Source of the DNA: Thunnus maccoyii
Taxonomy: Eukaryota; Chordata; Actinopteri; Scombriformes; Scombridae
Length of the DNA stretch: 64,000 bases
Reading direction: 5' to 3'
NCBI RefSeq assembly: GCF_910596095.1
Contig: NC_056546.1
Coordinates: 6,571,425-6,635,424, forward strand
A model generated the notes under the pieces. The model was given only the letters and a program-made list of their open reading frames with translations, made no database searches and was not told the DNA's origin. Position 1 is the first letter of the stretch, and every line of letters starts with the position of its first letter. This document shows positions 12,546-39,197 of the stretch, in pieces. The translations under genes were made by a program, and so were the position numbers.

Positions 12546-14470
12546 GTAACCACATTTAACTGTGATTAATTTGGCAGAGCTGTCTCAGAGCTATGCGAGC
12601 AGTGATGTGACTGGCTGAGAGAGTATTTAATAATCACCACACCTGCTGATCTATGCTCACCTTCACTCAGCCCTTTCGCATGTTGCGCTGCTGCACATAC
12701 ATGAACCAAAACAGCAGGTGCGCATGGAGACGTCCACATAGTCCGTGCACCTGAAGACCTACCACGCTGGACTTGGCATTTATTATTCAAATGTTAACTG
12801 AGGGTGCAAAATATTGAACTGAGGGTTCACTGCATGCTTTTGCACCCTTGTAGAACCCGGCCTGGCCACTGAGGAGGAAAGTTTACAGACATTTATTGTA
12901 AAATAAGCAATGATCCATCAATAAAGAAGCCATCGTCTGATTTCACCTATAGTCTATATAGCTAATGCTGTAGTAAGTTAACAGTTTAGGCTATAATATC
13001 ACTACCATTCTAACACATTGCCAGCGTGCTAGAATGGCAATCTGGACTATTAACCACACTCCCATTCTCTGTTTGAGAAAGAGCATTAACAGGAAGTAAC
13101 TCTGGTTGGAGTGGGGCTTTTAAATCAAAGCAGTTCATCTCAGGACCACTCTTTGTGTAGTTTATACATCCAAATAAAATGTCTAAAAGTAGGTTTTCTT
13201 TAACTCTGCATAGAACAGCTTTGCTCTGACCCTCACAGAATGTACATGAGTTCACTAGCCTGACAACTTCCTCTCACAGCAAGAGTAAATTAATCCCTTG
13301 TGATACAATAACACTAACTTTTCAACTTCTCCCCAACCGACCGGCTGTGTCTGATTCTCTAATTCAATAAGCCTCCAGTCACATATTAAATTATGTCTGT
13401 TTTTTTGCAAGTTGGATTTAAAATGTGTCAGGTAAACACACACACATAAATCTGAAAACTGTCCCTCCACTAAATCAAAACACATAATTGCTGAATATCC
13501 AAGCTGTTGTCACTGGTTTGTTGCCAAGAAAACTTCCCTCTTCAACTGGATAACCTTTTCATCAACAAGGAAATGAATTTTCATTCTTAGAGATATCTGC
13601 CATTTCAAAGGGGCTGACATTTACTGTGAAGAAATTGATGTTTTTAAAAGTTCTTGATTGACAACACCTTTATGCACTGGATTACCTTCACAATATCTTA
13701 GACATACGGATGAACTTTGGCTAACAATTGTAGGCCACAGTGGGTTTGTATAAATGGAGAGAATTAAATTGAGATATCAGTTGTCTGTAAGACACTGACA
13801 AGTGGCTTTCATTACTCACTACTCATTACTCAACTTTCACATTCCATTCAAAGTGCAGAGCCCCAATTCTTAAACATATATAAGCCAGGAAAGAGGAGAA
13901 AAAAAACATCTGTGTGTTTCTCCTGAACAGGAACAGAGACGGAGAGACAGGCAGAAAAACAAGGCGAGACAGGTGAGAACAGTGAGACGGACAGAAAGGC
14001 AGAGAGAGAGAAACCCTAATATACAAACTGGCAGAGAGAAGCATACCTAGAGTGCCAGACAGGCAGAAGAATAGGCAAACAGACTAAAACACGCAGACAC
14101 ACACGCAGACACACAACCATATTTACACATCCAGCCAGTGTGGGCCATAATGTCATCAAGCCCTGTGCCTTGTGATGTGGTTTCTCAGTCTTGTACTGCC
14201 ATCTAGTGGAGAGGATAGTTGATTCATTCAGGTTTGTGTTTATTTTATTCAAATAATTGCTGTGTGACTTACTACACACTAACCACATTATAAAATGTCA
14301 ATGTCCTGTAATCTTTTAATCTTGTGAGCACAAGTTTAACCCTAATAAAGAACAAGTGACACATTGGTAAGCACTGTAAACAAGGAAAAGATGATTCTTA
14401 TGACCAGCAGAAGGACCAGATTCCTAAGTCAGAAGGGCAGTGGGGTTTTTTTTGTTTTTTTTTGTTTTGT
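12546..14470. other. Unassigned intergenic DNA
   Basis: No supported gene. About 12560-12840 is GC-richer and may be repeat-derived. 13900-14120 is purine-rich with AGAC/CAGAC simple sequence. Confidence 0.5.
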
Positions 14471-14477
14471 TTTTTAC

Positions 14478-15092
14478 AGCTAAACGCAGATAAAACTGAG
14501 GTCCTTATCATTGCTTCCTATGTTGCTCAGTGTACTGGGTCCCTTTCTTCAGCTAATCTTACAAATCTTGGTGTTATATTTGATCACTTCGATCAACATA
14601 TCAAATCATTTAACCTGTATATGTTTCTTTCATTTAAGAAACATTGTCAAACTCAGGTCTGTTGTATCACAACCTGAGCTAGAAATGGTTATTCACACTT
14701 TTGTATCATCCTGACAAGACTACTGCAATTCACCTGCCTCAGGAACTCATCCCTGGACCATCTACAAATGGTCCAGAACGCTGCTGCAAGGCTGTTGACC
14801 AGGCCCAGCAGGACAACTTACCAGTAGGTCACTTAGGTCTTCTGACCAGGACTTACTGGTTGTCCCTCGCTCTCAACTAAAAACAAAAAGTGACTGCAAC
14901 TTTGAAGTTGTGGCTCCACCACTGTGGAACGCTCTTCCTATAGACATACAATCTGTGGTCTTGTCTCGTGCTGTCTAGTGTTTGTAATTCTGTGTGTTTT
15001 AAAGGTCTTTCTGTTGCTTATATTTTATTGTTTACTTTACTCCTTTTTATGGTCTTATTTTCAATATATTGTGCAAAATAAATAAACTTTAC
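14478..15092 (+). mobile_element. L2/CR1-like LINE 3' fragment
   Basis: Plus-strand frames read LQLNADKTEVLII, then NLGVIFDHFDQHIKS, FHLRNIVKLRSVVSQPELEM and VQNAAARLLTRPSRTTY. They are followed by the C-terminal APTLWNALP-like region and an AATAAATAAA tail near 15080. Deletions and frameshifts separate the blocks. The motif order is that of L2/CR1-type elements; the exact family is not certain. Confidence 0.8.
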
Positions 15093-15682
15093 TGACACTA
15101 TTTTCAGTTAAATGCCAAGGACAAAAACTTAGAGAAAGTTCAACAGACCTAGGGGGAAAGGAAGTCCACCCACACCAAGTGTTGTGTCATTAGTCATGAT
15201 CTTTCATGGCTTTCTGGCCTGGGGTTTAGAAACAGGCAAATTCCCAGTTTCCCTTGAATGCAGCAGAATATAAGGGCATATTACTGCTCTCATTGGTTTC
15301 ACTCTATTAACCAGAAAAGAAAATCAACCCGCAGGCCCAGTCTGTCATAATATTTGTTGCTGGTTTGATGCTCTGGGCTGAGCTTCCTAAATTGCTTCCT
15401 GCCATCCAGTGGATGAAAAGCAATATAACAACCTCAACCTAGTTACCATCATGTGACAGTTCCGAGTTCAAAGCTGCCCTTTTATTATTATTGACAGAAT
15501 TGAAAAAAAAAATTGCAATATTGGAGTTTTTCATAATCAAAGTGTAATTTTCAGTTTGATTTAATTTGAATGTAATTAACCTTACTTGGCTTGCCGAATT
15601 TGATCTAGGATCGCTGGTTAGACCAACCGACAAATTCACTATTAACCCCTTGACTGTTCTTTTGATGAACCAAAATAAAATC
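15093..15682. other. Unassigned intergenic DNA
   Basis: No recognised feature between a LINE fragment and a MITE. Confidence 0.45.
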
Positions 15683-16027
15683 AGGGATGCACTAATGATT
15701 GCTTTCATAATCAATTAATCTGTCAATTATTTTCTTGATTAGTTGTTTCATCTATAAAATGTCAGAAAACGGTGAAAAATGACAGTCACACATCCTTAAA
15801 TATGTTGTTTTGTCCCAGCCAACAGTACACAAACCAAAGATATTCAGTTTATTATCATAGAGGACTAAAGAAACCGGAAAATATTCACAGTTGAGAAGTT
15901 GGAATCATAGAATTTGAGAATTTTCTTCTTAAAAAATGCCCAAAACAATGAATCAATTATTAAAATAGTTGGTGATTAATTTAATAGTTGGCAACTACTC
16001 AATTATTCTATTTATTGTTGCAGCTTC
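15683..16027. mobile_element. hAT-like MITE (copy 1 of 3 in the window)
   Basis: Short nonautonomous element with AATCAATTAATC/GATTAATT-rich termini and the internal block ACCAAAGATATTCAGTTTA. Relatives occur at about 20791-20940 (partial) and 53549-53875 (opposite orientation). Their shared interior and near-palindromic ends mark one family. Confidence 0.7.
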
Positions 16028-16728
16028 ATATAAAATATCAAAGACGATGACAAATGTGCATCACAAGCTATGAGAGCCAGAAGTATTGTAAGAATTTGTG
16101 CTTTGGAAAAGTTATTTCTCAACTGCATAGCCACACCAACAGCTAAAGTTTACAATTTGTAATCATATAATTGAGAAAAGCAGCATTTGTGGAGCTAACA
16201 CCATGAAAAATTTACCATTTAACATTAATGTAAATCACTTAGCAAAATTGGAATAATGCTAAGTTTAGCTACATAAAATAGCACCTTAAGACACAGCGAA
16301 ACTTTAAACCTTTGTTGTCTTTTGGAGATGTATTACTGTTCAGTTGGTCAGTCTGACACCCATACTGGTGAGTTTCCTGTCATGGCATGCATGTTGGCAG
16401 GTGGTGGGTGTGGGTGCATGTGTGTGTGTGCGTGTGTGTGTTACGGGGTAGCAGCAGCATTTGTGGACATGCTTCTCATTCCATCAGTGACAGCTCTCAG
16501 CTGTCCTCCTGTCTGCCTCCCTGTCTCTGTGTCTCCTCATGTCCCCTCATGTCTGTCTGTCTGTCCGTCCGTCTCCTTCCTTTCCCCTGCAATGTCTGTC
16601 TTTTTGTGTCTCGCTGTCCTCTGCTTCTCTGTCTCCCTCATATTAGATGCTATGCTGGAATCATTCCCGTAAGAAAAGCTGAACATCCACATGTATGAGA
16701 AATGATGACAGTGTTGATTTGTGTTTAT

Positions 16729-16763
<35 letters not shown>
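16028..16763. other. Sequence upstream of the chrna1 promoter, with duplication start
   Basis: Contains pyrimidine-rich simple sequence (about 16500-16640), the left boundary of the duplicated unit at 16641, and a CA repeat at about 16735-16763. No coding exon was seen. Confidence 0.55.
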
Positions 16764-16766
<3 letters not shown>

Positions 16767-17055
16767 CTCCCAGCTGTCTCCAGTGCCTTGAAGTCTGCTG
16801 AGAGGTTGGGATGTTGTTGGGTGGGGGAGGGGGAACGGAGTTTGCCATGAGAAACCAGAGCTCAGAGTTCACTTGCCAATCCAGCGACCCACAACACATT
16901 TTAACTCCAAACTGACTGCTACAGCTTTAGTGCATATGGCTGCTTCTGTGTAACATCGTTGATAGGTTAGCTTGCAACTTGCTAACTGGCTGACAAAACA
17001 TTATTAAACTGATGCTGTAGATTTCAGGGCTTTTGTACAAACGTCTGGTGGAGAT
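16764..17055 (+). promoter_or_regulatory. chrna1: chrna1 proximal upstream region with E-boxes
   Basis: The 290 bp before the chrna1 start codon follow a CA repeat (about 16735-16763). They contain the E-boxes CAGCTG at 16771-16776, CACTTG at about 16870 and CATATG near 16935. Mammalian and avian muscle alpha-1 promoters are driven by paired E-boxes bound by myogenic bHLH factors (established knowledge), so a muscle promoter here is a reasonable inference. The transcription start is not visible and no convincing TATA box was seen. Confidence 0.5.
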
Positions 17056-31360
<14,305 letters not shown>

Positions 31361-31380
31361 AGGCCTGACCGATAGAGGAG

Positions 31381-31423
<43 letters not shown>

Positions 31424-32065
31424 AGTGTGTGTGTGTGTGTGTGTGTGAATGTGTGTGAGATCAGAATAGATGTCATACTTGGAGATACAGCTGAAAAGTG
31501 TTTGTCACTGGACTGTTCGGGGTGTGTCTGTCTCTTTTAGACACAAACAGACACAGTGTGAGTTGATTTTAAAATGCTGTAATGTGTTGTTATTCTTGTG
31601 TCACCTTTGAATGTGTACTGAATATTTACTGACATTGAGGAAACTGCAGTAAAAGGCAAATCCAGACATCTCAGAGGCTTGAGTCTTATGATCTAGGTGG
31701 GTCATATTTGAAGCCATTCTTGTCATTAACAGTTTTCCTCTTTTTTTTCTACAATGTTTATTGCTGCCACTCAGTCTGACAGGCTTGATGATTGTATTTT
31801 ATGACTGTTAACAAACGATAGTAATCAGTTTGTTTGTTTTTTTGTGGTTTAAATAGAAAAAAAGGCTTTTAACATGAATTTTCATATTCACTATAATTAG
31901 CACATAAGAATAGATGTGATATTCTGTCTCCATTAGTCAGTCAAGAGCTGAGACAATCAGTTTAGAGTAAAGGTCTATGTAGAAACATCACTTGTTCAGC
32001 TAGTTCCAAACAGAGCTAATTTCATTGTAATTCAGTCCAATGTTATTGCCAGTTTTATAGACTGA
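31361..32065 (+). other. chrna1: chrna1 3' UTR region with long GT repeat
   Basis: Begins with a GT tract (about 31382-31448) 21 bp after the stop codon, then AT-rich sequence whose last 300 bp recur at about 39773-40042. No canonical AATAAA was found before the end of the duplicated unit; AGTAAA variants exist near 31651 and 31966. The polyadenylation site is undetermined. Confidence 0.55.
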
Positions 32066-32104
32066 TATTAGATGCTATGCTGGAGTCATTCCCGTAAGAA
32101 AAGT

Positions 32105-33360
32105 GTAGGGGAGAAAAGGGTAAACGGAGCCAGTGGGTAAAATGAGCCATCCCCTTTATCTAAGTAACCATAAACAAAAGTAATCATGTGACCACAAATT
32201 AAGAAAGTATAGTTCACATTACTCAATCCATCTTGGACTCAAGCACATGGAGAGAGTGGTAAGCAAAAAAAAAGCAACAAAAAAAAAGATTTTTGTCATG
32301 CCAAGTGAATTCATCATGTTACTAAAGTTATCAGTCTTGTATCTTAATTAAAATAGATAAGTTTTGGACATTATTACATGTCATAAACTTAAGATAATTG
32401 TGGATCTGAACTACTTTGTGAAACAGTTTTGTCAAAACGGAGGTTGTGGGGTAAAACCTGCCAGTGATGTTGGGTCTTAGTAAGGTGTTGGGCTAACTGC
32501 CGCCAGAACAGCTTCAATACACCTTGACATTGATCCTATAAGTCTGTGAACTCTACTGGAGGCATGAACACTGTTCCTCCAAAAGATGTTCCCTCATTTG
32601 GTGTTTTGATGATGGTCAGTACAAAATCTCCCATAGGTTGTTCAGCTGGGTTGAGATCTGGTGACTGCGAAGGTCATAGCATATGATTCACATCATTTTC
32701 ATACTCATCAAACCATTCAGTGACCCCTCGTGTCCTATGGATGGGGGCACTGTCATCCTGGAAGAGACCACTCCCATCAGGCAAGAAATGTTTCATCATA
32801 GGATGACGGTGATGACTCAGAACAACTTTGTATTGATTTGCAGTGACCCTTCCCTCTAAGGGTACAAGTGAACCCAAACCATACCAGCAAAATGCCCCCC
32901 ACAGCATAACAGAGCCACCGGATCCCCTCACTGTAGGGGTCAAGCATTCAGACCTGTACTAGTTTTTAATCTGTCACCTGTCTGTATACACAAAAGCACA
33001 TTTACACTCACATTCTTTCTGTAGTTAACACACAAAGATCACAGTTTAATCTTTACTGAAAATGTTTCGGTAACATGTTGAACAACCAGACACAAACATA
33101 TTATTTTACTTAAAAGTATGAGTTTTTTCCTTTGTTAAATTGATGGCATTAATAAAGTTCAAAATTATCTCAAAATTGTTTGAATTTGTGTCATTTTTAT
33201 ATCAGTATTTAATAGTAGCAGAATTTACCTGTAGATCGTCATTTTACCCCTACCTTGGGGTAAGTTGTGCTGTAGGACTAACTTTTTTTGATGGGTCATT
33301 GTTCTAAAACCATAATGATTAGATAACTTGTTCTAATTTCCATGGGTACATAACAACCTG
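32105..33360. mobile_element. Composite insertion specific to the tandem copy
   Basis: Relative to copy 1, about 1.25 kb is inserted here. It starts near AGGGGAGAAAAGGGTAAACG and GGGTAAAATGAGCC and ends near CATTTTACCCCTACC and GGGGTAAGTTG, suggesting degenerate GGGTAAA-type inverted termini. A Tc1-like transposase fragment lies inside. The outer element is not identified. Confidence 0.55.
32465..32945 (-). mobile_element. Tc1/mariner-like transposase C-terminal fragment
   Basis: The minus-strand frame at 32943-32674 contains GGSVMLWGAFCWYGLGSLVP, LEGRVTANQYKVVL, MMKHFLPDGSGLFQDDSAPIH and VTEWFDEYENDVNHML, matching the Tc1-like DDE region. The D of QDD is one catalytic acid. Sequence further along the minus strand (to about 32465) holds the frame-shifted SPDLNPIE-type end. 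It has no N-terminal DNA-binding domain. Confidence 0.85.
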
Positions 33361-34659
33361 AGGTATATATATACACACACCCACACACACACACACACTC
33401 CAAGCTGTCACCGATGCCTTGAAGTGGTGGGATGAGAGGTTGGGATGTCGTTGGGTGGGGCAGGTGGAACAGAGTTTTTCATGAGAAACCAGTGCTCAGA
33501 ATCCACCGTCCCACAACACATTTTAACTCCAAACTGACTGCTACAGCTTTAGTGCATATGGCTGCTTCTGTGTAACATCGTTGATAGGTTAGCTTGCAAC
33601 TTGCTAACTGGCTAACAAAACATTATTAAACTGATGCTGTAGATTTCAGGGCTTTTGTACAAACATCTGGTGGAGATATGAGCCTTCCAAAGGTCCAGAT
33701 CTTGCTGGCATGGACTCTCTGTGTATTTGCTGGTGAGTCTTCCTGTGTGTGCATGTGTGTGTGAGCCTTAATATTTCAACCCTCTTGGTTATGTTTTTTG
33801 GTCCAGCTGTCACAGTGAAGGTCCTGAAAATTTCTCGGAAAACGGGTAAATATAGTCTTGTTCCCTTGGACCAAAGATAGATACAACTAACCACAGCTAA
33901 AACATGTTTTTAAGCTATTTATTTCCTCTCTCTCTCCAGAGACTGTACTAATGTATCAAGTGGCCATGCTCAGAAACAAGAGAAAGCTTCCTGACACATG
34001 AAAAAATGCACACTAGGGGTAGGCAATATGAATAAAATCCTCTATAATGGTACATGTAACTTTTTATATTTTTTTGTACAGAAATAGTTTATGGATAAAA
34101 TAACGCATCAAAGTGCTTCATTACATTGATGCAAATTGTAAAAATCCAATACTGCCATAAACCAGACCTGCTCTTTGATTTGCAACATTTCCCACACTGG
34201 CCTAATACAACCAGAGGTATTAAAGGGGTAGCTAGCACAGTATAAAAGATATTAGCAGTGGGGGAAAGAGGAATCATCATTCTTATCTGATATGATTCTG
34301 AGTCGTATATAATATCATATGACATCATATTAGCCACAACTTTTCCTCACATCGTTAAACAACAGTTTACAACTGGATCTTTGAATTTGAAATTCAGCCT
34401 GTTGCTTTCTGTGCGAGTATGCTAGCATTTGTCCTTCAGGTACCCTAAAAGAGGCAGCTCAGCATTGTTAGCATCCCTCACTGCATTCATATCTAAGGCA
34501 TTTACTGTGGCTGATGTCCTCTCAGGACTCTCTCCCAGAGTGATTTATAGTCAGTGAAAAGTTATGGATTAGAGTCTTTATTCAAGGACACCAGGACAGG
34601 ACACATGCTTGTTGATGCACACACCGTCTCTTGGAGGAATTCATTCTGTGACCTTACAA

Positions 34660-35365
34660 GTACATCGATTACATTACTTGCGCACCACCCCCACCATCAT
34701 TTTGCTTTTTTTAATAGGAATAAAACCCATTTAATTCATTTTCGTATATCAGTGCCCACGTTCATCAAATTTAAAAAAACTCTAATTTGTAAAATACTAA
34801 GCGTTTTATTAATACTTAGTCAGATGATGGACACAACAATTATAAACTCAAAGTATCTGCTCTGTGACCATCCGCAGCAGCAGATTCGCAGCACAGAGTA
34901 GCAGAGTGAGACATCTGTCCTCCCTCCAGCTCTCTGCTGTAAACACACGTAGCTGTTAGCGAGCAGCTGCTCTCATGTTTCCCGGGTCTCGGTGCTTGTT
35001 TTCAACAGAAACTCTCCCCCTCTCTGCCTGCTCTTGGTGTGTCTTTCTGCAGATGGCAAGTGGGTTGCTCCAGTTCTAGTTCTAAGCGGCGGTTCTGGCT
35101 CATCCCAGCGTCTGTGTGCGCCGCAGCCCAGCTGTACATGAAGGACAACCTGCTGATGATCCTGAGCAGTAGCAGCCTGAAACCCGCTGTCACTAACTCA
35201 TAAGTAAGGGGAAGATCTAAACTAAAAATTTTAAGTTAAAGATCAAAGTAAGCACTCAATAGATACTGAGTGCCATCGACAAATACCTTACCTTGTATAA
35301 TGTCTGGTGTAAGCAGTAACACCGGTGATGTCACAGGTTTATTAACCGGTGGGAAAATTTCCTCA
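34660..35365. mobile_element. hAT-derived element in the tandem copy
   Basis: Corresponds in position to 18189-18950. It keeps the shared right end (GATCCTGAGCAGTAGCAGCC to GGTGGGAAAATTTCCTCAC). Instead of the C-terminal transposase motif it carries 5'-type hAT sequence (AACACACGTAGCTGTTAGCG, TTTCCCGGGTCTCGGTGC). No intact frame. Confidence 0.65.
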
Positions 35366-37059
35366 CCAATTTCCTGCCTTCCCTAAACGTGGAGCACTTT
35401 GCAGATGTGTCATGCATATTTCTGCATTATATTTCTACTATAACATGCAGTTTAATCTAAAATGGCAAAGAAAGACTTTTTTAAATTAAGTCAGTGCTTC
35501 ATGAATAAAATATCTTTTATGCTCCACACAACTGTGAGTAATTTGTTTTCATTTAAAAGGTTTATCAGTAGCATACCTGATTTTACCAGATTTTTGATTA
35601 TCATGCACTGAATCAATCTCTTTTTTCTGTCTATACGAGCATTCAGTCTTCAGAGAGATTCAGATAATCTATTATTTTATTATTGTATTTTACTTTTATT
35701 TATCCATTCAAATTCAGTGATTTGGGCACTGGCACATTTTATGAAACACCAATGACAAATTGATTTGATGGCCAGATAGAGCTGGTGTGTCAGGATGAAT
35801 GGATGCAGCCTGTAAGCCACCAGTGGGACATTATCTGCATCACTGCAGATGTGCAATAAAAAATGCTGCTGAGTAAATCATCTGAAGGGCTTTATTCCCG
35901 GATGCTACATGTCCACTTTGAAAAATATTTACTAGCTGAAGCTTTTAATTATAACATCTCCTATGAAGACATTATTTGATATCATTACAACTATGTTTTA
36001 CTATATTGTCATTTTTCATCTGTTCATACACCAGCCTTCACTTATAGGAAGCCGCAGGACCAGTGAAGCTGGTCTAGGCTGTTAGTGGGCCGCAGTATAT
36101 TTTCACTGCATAGGCATAGATTAATTTATGGGCTCACTAAGGCATGGTCTAAGAGCAACTGTGAGTCTGTTGGCTGGAAACACCCACCTTGTATGAAGAG
36201 GTGTTAAATGCAGGTTAAATGTTCTGAACTCTAACTGATCCAGACTTAATGTCAAGTGAGATGGCCAGGGCTCGTTTTCCCAAAGACCCTCTGATCACTC
36301 AGATTAACCTTGCTCCAAGGACTTATACAGAAACAGACTTGATTGCAGACAGCTCATAGGACATTCAGTACAGAGACTTTTTACCAATGTGGAATTCCAG
36401 TCACTTGACTGCTGTTGCTGTTGATCCGTCTGTATCAGCCTGTTGCCCCCTGTCTGTCATCTGATAATGTCTCTCTCTTCCTGTCTTTCTACCTTCCTGT
36501 CCATTCACTGTCTCTTTCACATTGAAGGGTTTCAGGTTGGTAAGCTCGGGAAATGTTTGGTGTGTGAATCACAGTTAAATGCAATCTGCTGGCTTCCCTG
36601 TCACGTCGAGTTGTGATTTCAATTCCGGTATGAAAATATATGTGGGCACATGGTCATCAGCTGGCTATGACAATATGTCATACTCACTGTGTACCTCAGC
36701 CAGAGAGCCCAGAATAACATTTGCAATGAATGTGTGAACCAGAGTTTCTGTACAGCATAAATATCACATTGTTAAATTTGAAGTATTTAAAGTTTAATTC
36801 CAAACTTTCGCAGTCAGAAACTGTCTTTCCTCTCCTTATTGATCAGTGTGACCAAAAAAAAAGAAACCTATTTGCACATAAAAAACAAAAAAGATCTGTA
36901 GATGACTTAGTAAATGACTGATAAACACACATAGAAGTGTGAAAATATTTTTGGTTCATTATGAAACTGGCGGACTGCCACTGTGGTAATTAGCGGGAAA
37001 CGCTGCACTGCCTGATTGATCTCTGACTTCCATCAAATAAAGAAGTAAAGACTGACTTA

Positions 37060-37246
37060 ATATTTTTTTAGATTATTTTTATGGCATTTATGCCTTAATT
37101 AGACAGTGGGCAGTGAAGAGGCAGAAAGGGAACATGGTGAGAGAGAGATGGGTATGACATGCAACAAAGGTCCATGGCAGGAATCAAACCAAGGACGCTG
37201 CAGTTATGTGGTATGCACAGTAACCATTCAGCTATGCCTGACTTAA
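37060..37246. repeat. Interspersed repeat before exon 2' (duplicate of 24050-24235)
   Basis: Same repeat, same position relative to exon 2' as in the parent gene; by eye it differs at a handful of sites. Confidence 0.6.
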
Positions 37247-37588
37247 TTTTTGTGTATGTCTGTTTGTTCTAGGTCCAGTATTCTGCTCAGAAGATGAGAC
37301 TCGTCTGGTGAAAAACCTGTTTACTGGTTACAACAAGGTGGTTCGCCCTGTAAACCACTTCAGTGAAGCTGTAGTGGTCACCGTGGGACTGCAGTTAATA
37401 CAGCTTATCAGTGTGGGAAGGAAGAGGAAAGAGGTACTAACTGAAGACTTAGGAATGAGATTTGATGGTGTTTTGACCATTAGAGCATTCATATTCAATT
37501 CTAGAAAGAAAACAATATGTGACAGATCTCACATTGAATTTATATTCAGGTTATTCGGAGACCTGCTGCCAGCATTTCAAAACTGTAG

Positions 37589-38200
37589 CAGTGTTTCCTC
37601 TATAATTTTACAGGCCCAGTGGGCCACCGGGCCAACGAGACCCCCTACCAGGCCAAAAAAATGTTTTTTTGAATGCCAAAAATAATGCCAAATACCCATT
37701 CATTCAGAAATCAACAATCAATAGCATTTGGGAGCCTCTGTGCAACACTGTTCTGAAACATGAGTCAACGTCTGTGTCGTTGCCTGGGATGTGATGCGAG
37801 TGCCACTGCTATCAGAATCCCTTTAAATTACTGCAGAGAGCGAGCGCATATGGGATGCAGGTTAGCTGATGTGAGCATGGCACCACCTAAAAAGAAAAAA
37901 AGCTCTTACGAGGGTGACGGACAAACAAATATATCAACGTTTTTCTCCAAAACTCTGGAGTCAAGCAAAAATACAGATGGGGAGAGGGGCAGCTTATTTT
38001 TATGCAATAAATACAGCTTATTAAGTCATCCTCTCCTTGTGACCACTTTGCTTTAAGTCTTGAATATACCAAGCAAACAAAAATTTGAATGCAAATATAA
38101 ATTTCACCTGACCGAGGATGACCACGTGAATATGCCATCCCGTGTGCCTCGTCCATTTGGGGTTTTTTCGGGCTTGAAAAAAATTCTAGGGGTTACACTG
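37589..38200. mobile_element. Nonautonomous transposon inserted after exon 2'
   Basis: Starts CAGTGTTTCCTCTATAATTT and ends AATTCTAGGGGTTACACTG, imperfect inverted termini. The interior contains a plus-strand start MAPPKKKKSSYEGDGQTNIS then TFFSKTLE (about 37877-37960), which resembles N-termini of hAT-like proteins in fish. Absent from copy 1. The superfamily is inferred from the N-terminal pattern only. Confidence 0.6.
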
Positions 38201-38929
38201 CACATGCACTGCAACCCTGAAGGTATCCGGACATTACCTGAAGGAGCTGTATATGTGAACGCAAATGTCTGAATCAGTCAGACCGGTCATTAAATGGACT
38301 TTAAATTAAATGGACCTGCCAGCTTCCTAGTACAAAGTCTGTGTAATGTCCGATTGAGCCCATGTGTGAATACAGCACTGAATTCACAGCGAGGAAGCGG
38401 GTTACAACTGGTCGCTGCTGTAAGTGCAACAAAATCCAACAGTAAGGGAGACGGTACACGCAATTTATCAAACAACTATTGAATATGCAGAACATCAACT
38501 TAAATATGACGTCTTTGACTTATAGCAGTCAACTCCCCTCTCATCCACAGCCACTACTTTACGCATGTGACTGGTGCTTGACAAACGCAACAGGCCAGCT
38601 ACGCTGCATTGTTTTGACTGGGCCTTAACACGCTAATGGAAGGGAAGACTTCCTGTGATTTGTCGTAAAATAAAAGCCGTTTTTATTTCTGACAAAAAGC
38701 TTAAAAACACTGAATTACAACCGCAGCGTACTTTTCATCAGCATCATGTCCTGCTTCCTACACCCCTTGTCTAAACCAAGGGTAGGTGAGAACGAGTCTG
38801 ACATGGACAATCTCCTATTGTACGCTACATGTCTGAAAGATATCCGAAACTGATTCTTCGGATATTGTCCGGAGTTCATATTTGAAAATGGCTATAGTTA
38901 AATCTGTGTTGATAAGCAAAAGGTTTTTA
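38201..38929. other. Unassigned insertion-derived sequence in the tandem copy
   Basis: This 0.7 kb has no match to chrna1 introns in the window and no motif I recognise. It sits between two transposon-like pieces and probably derives from further elements. Confidence 0.4.
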
Positions 38930-39197
38930 GGATACTGTACCTGTATGGCATTTGGAAGCAAAACTGGATCAGTGATTTGTCTATGAAGCTGTCAACAAAA
39001 TAGCCATCTGCTTTCAGCTGGTTGAAATGGTCCATCCAAAACTGGGTGCATTCATTTTGCGAGGTGCATCACCAGCATTAGATCCTTGGATTGCCAGTAC
39101 TTGGACCTAAAGTGACGCACTCAGTACCATTCCCATCTTCACTGTTGTGCAGAAACTTTTGCATCACTGCAATGTGGGTATTCTCCGTCCCATGATC
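38930..39197 (-). mobile_element. Integrase-core-domain-like fragment
   Basis: The minus strand reads MALDHGTENTHIAVMQKFLH and GPSTGNPRI. After an in-frame TAA/TGA and a frame change comes CTQFWMDHFNQLKADGYFVD then SFIDKSLIQFCF. The DHGTEN motif and the following NxRI and W-rich segment resemble the integrase core (rve-like) proteins repeated in fish genomes. It abuts the partial exon 9', so its insertion or the associated deletion may have removed exons 3-8. Confidence 0.5.
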
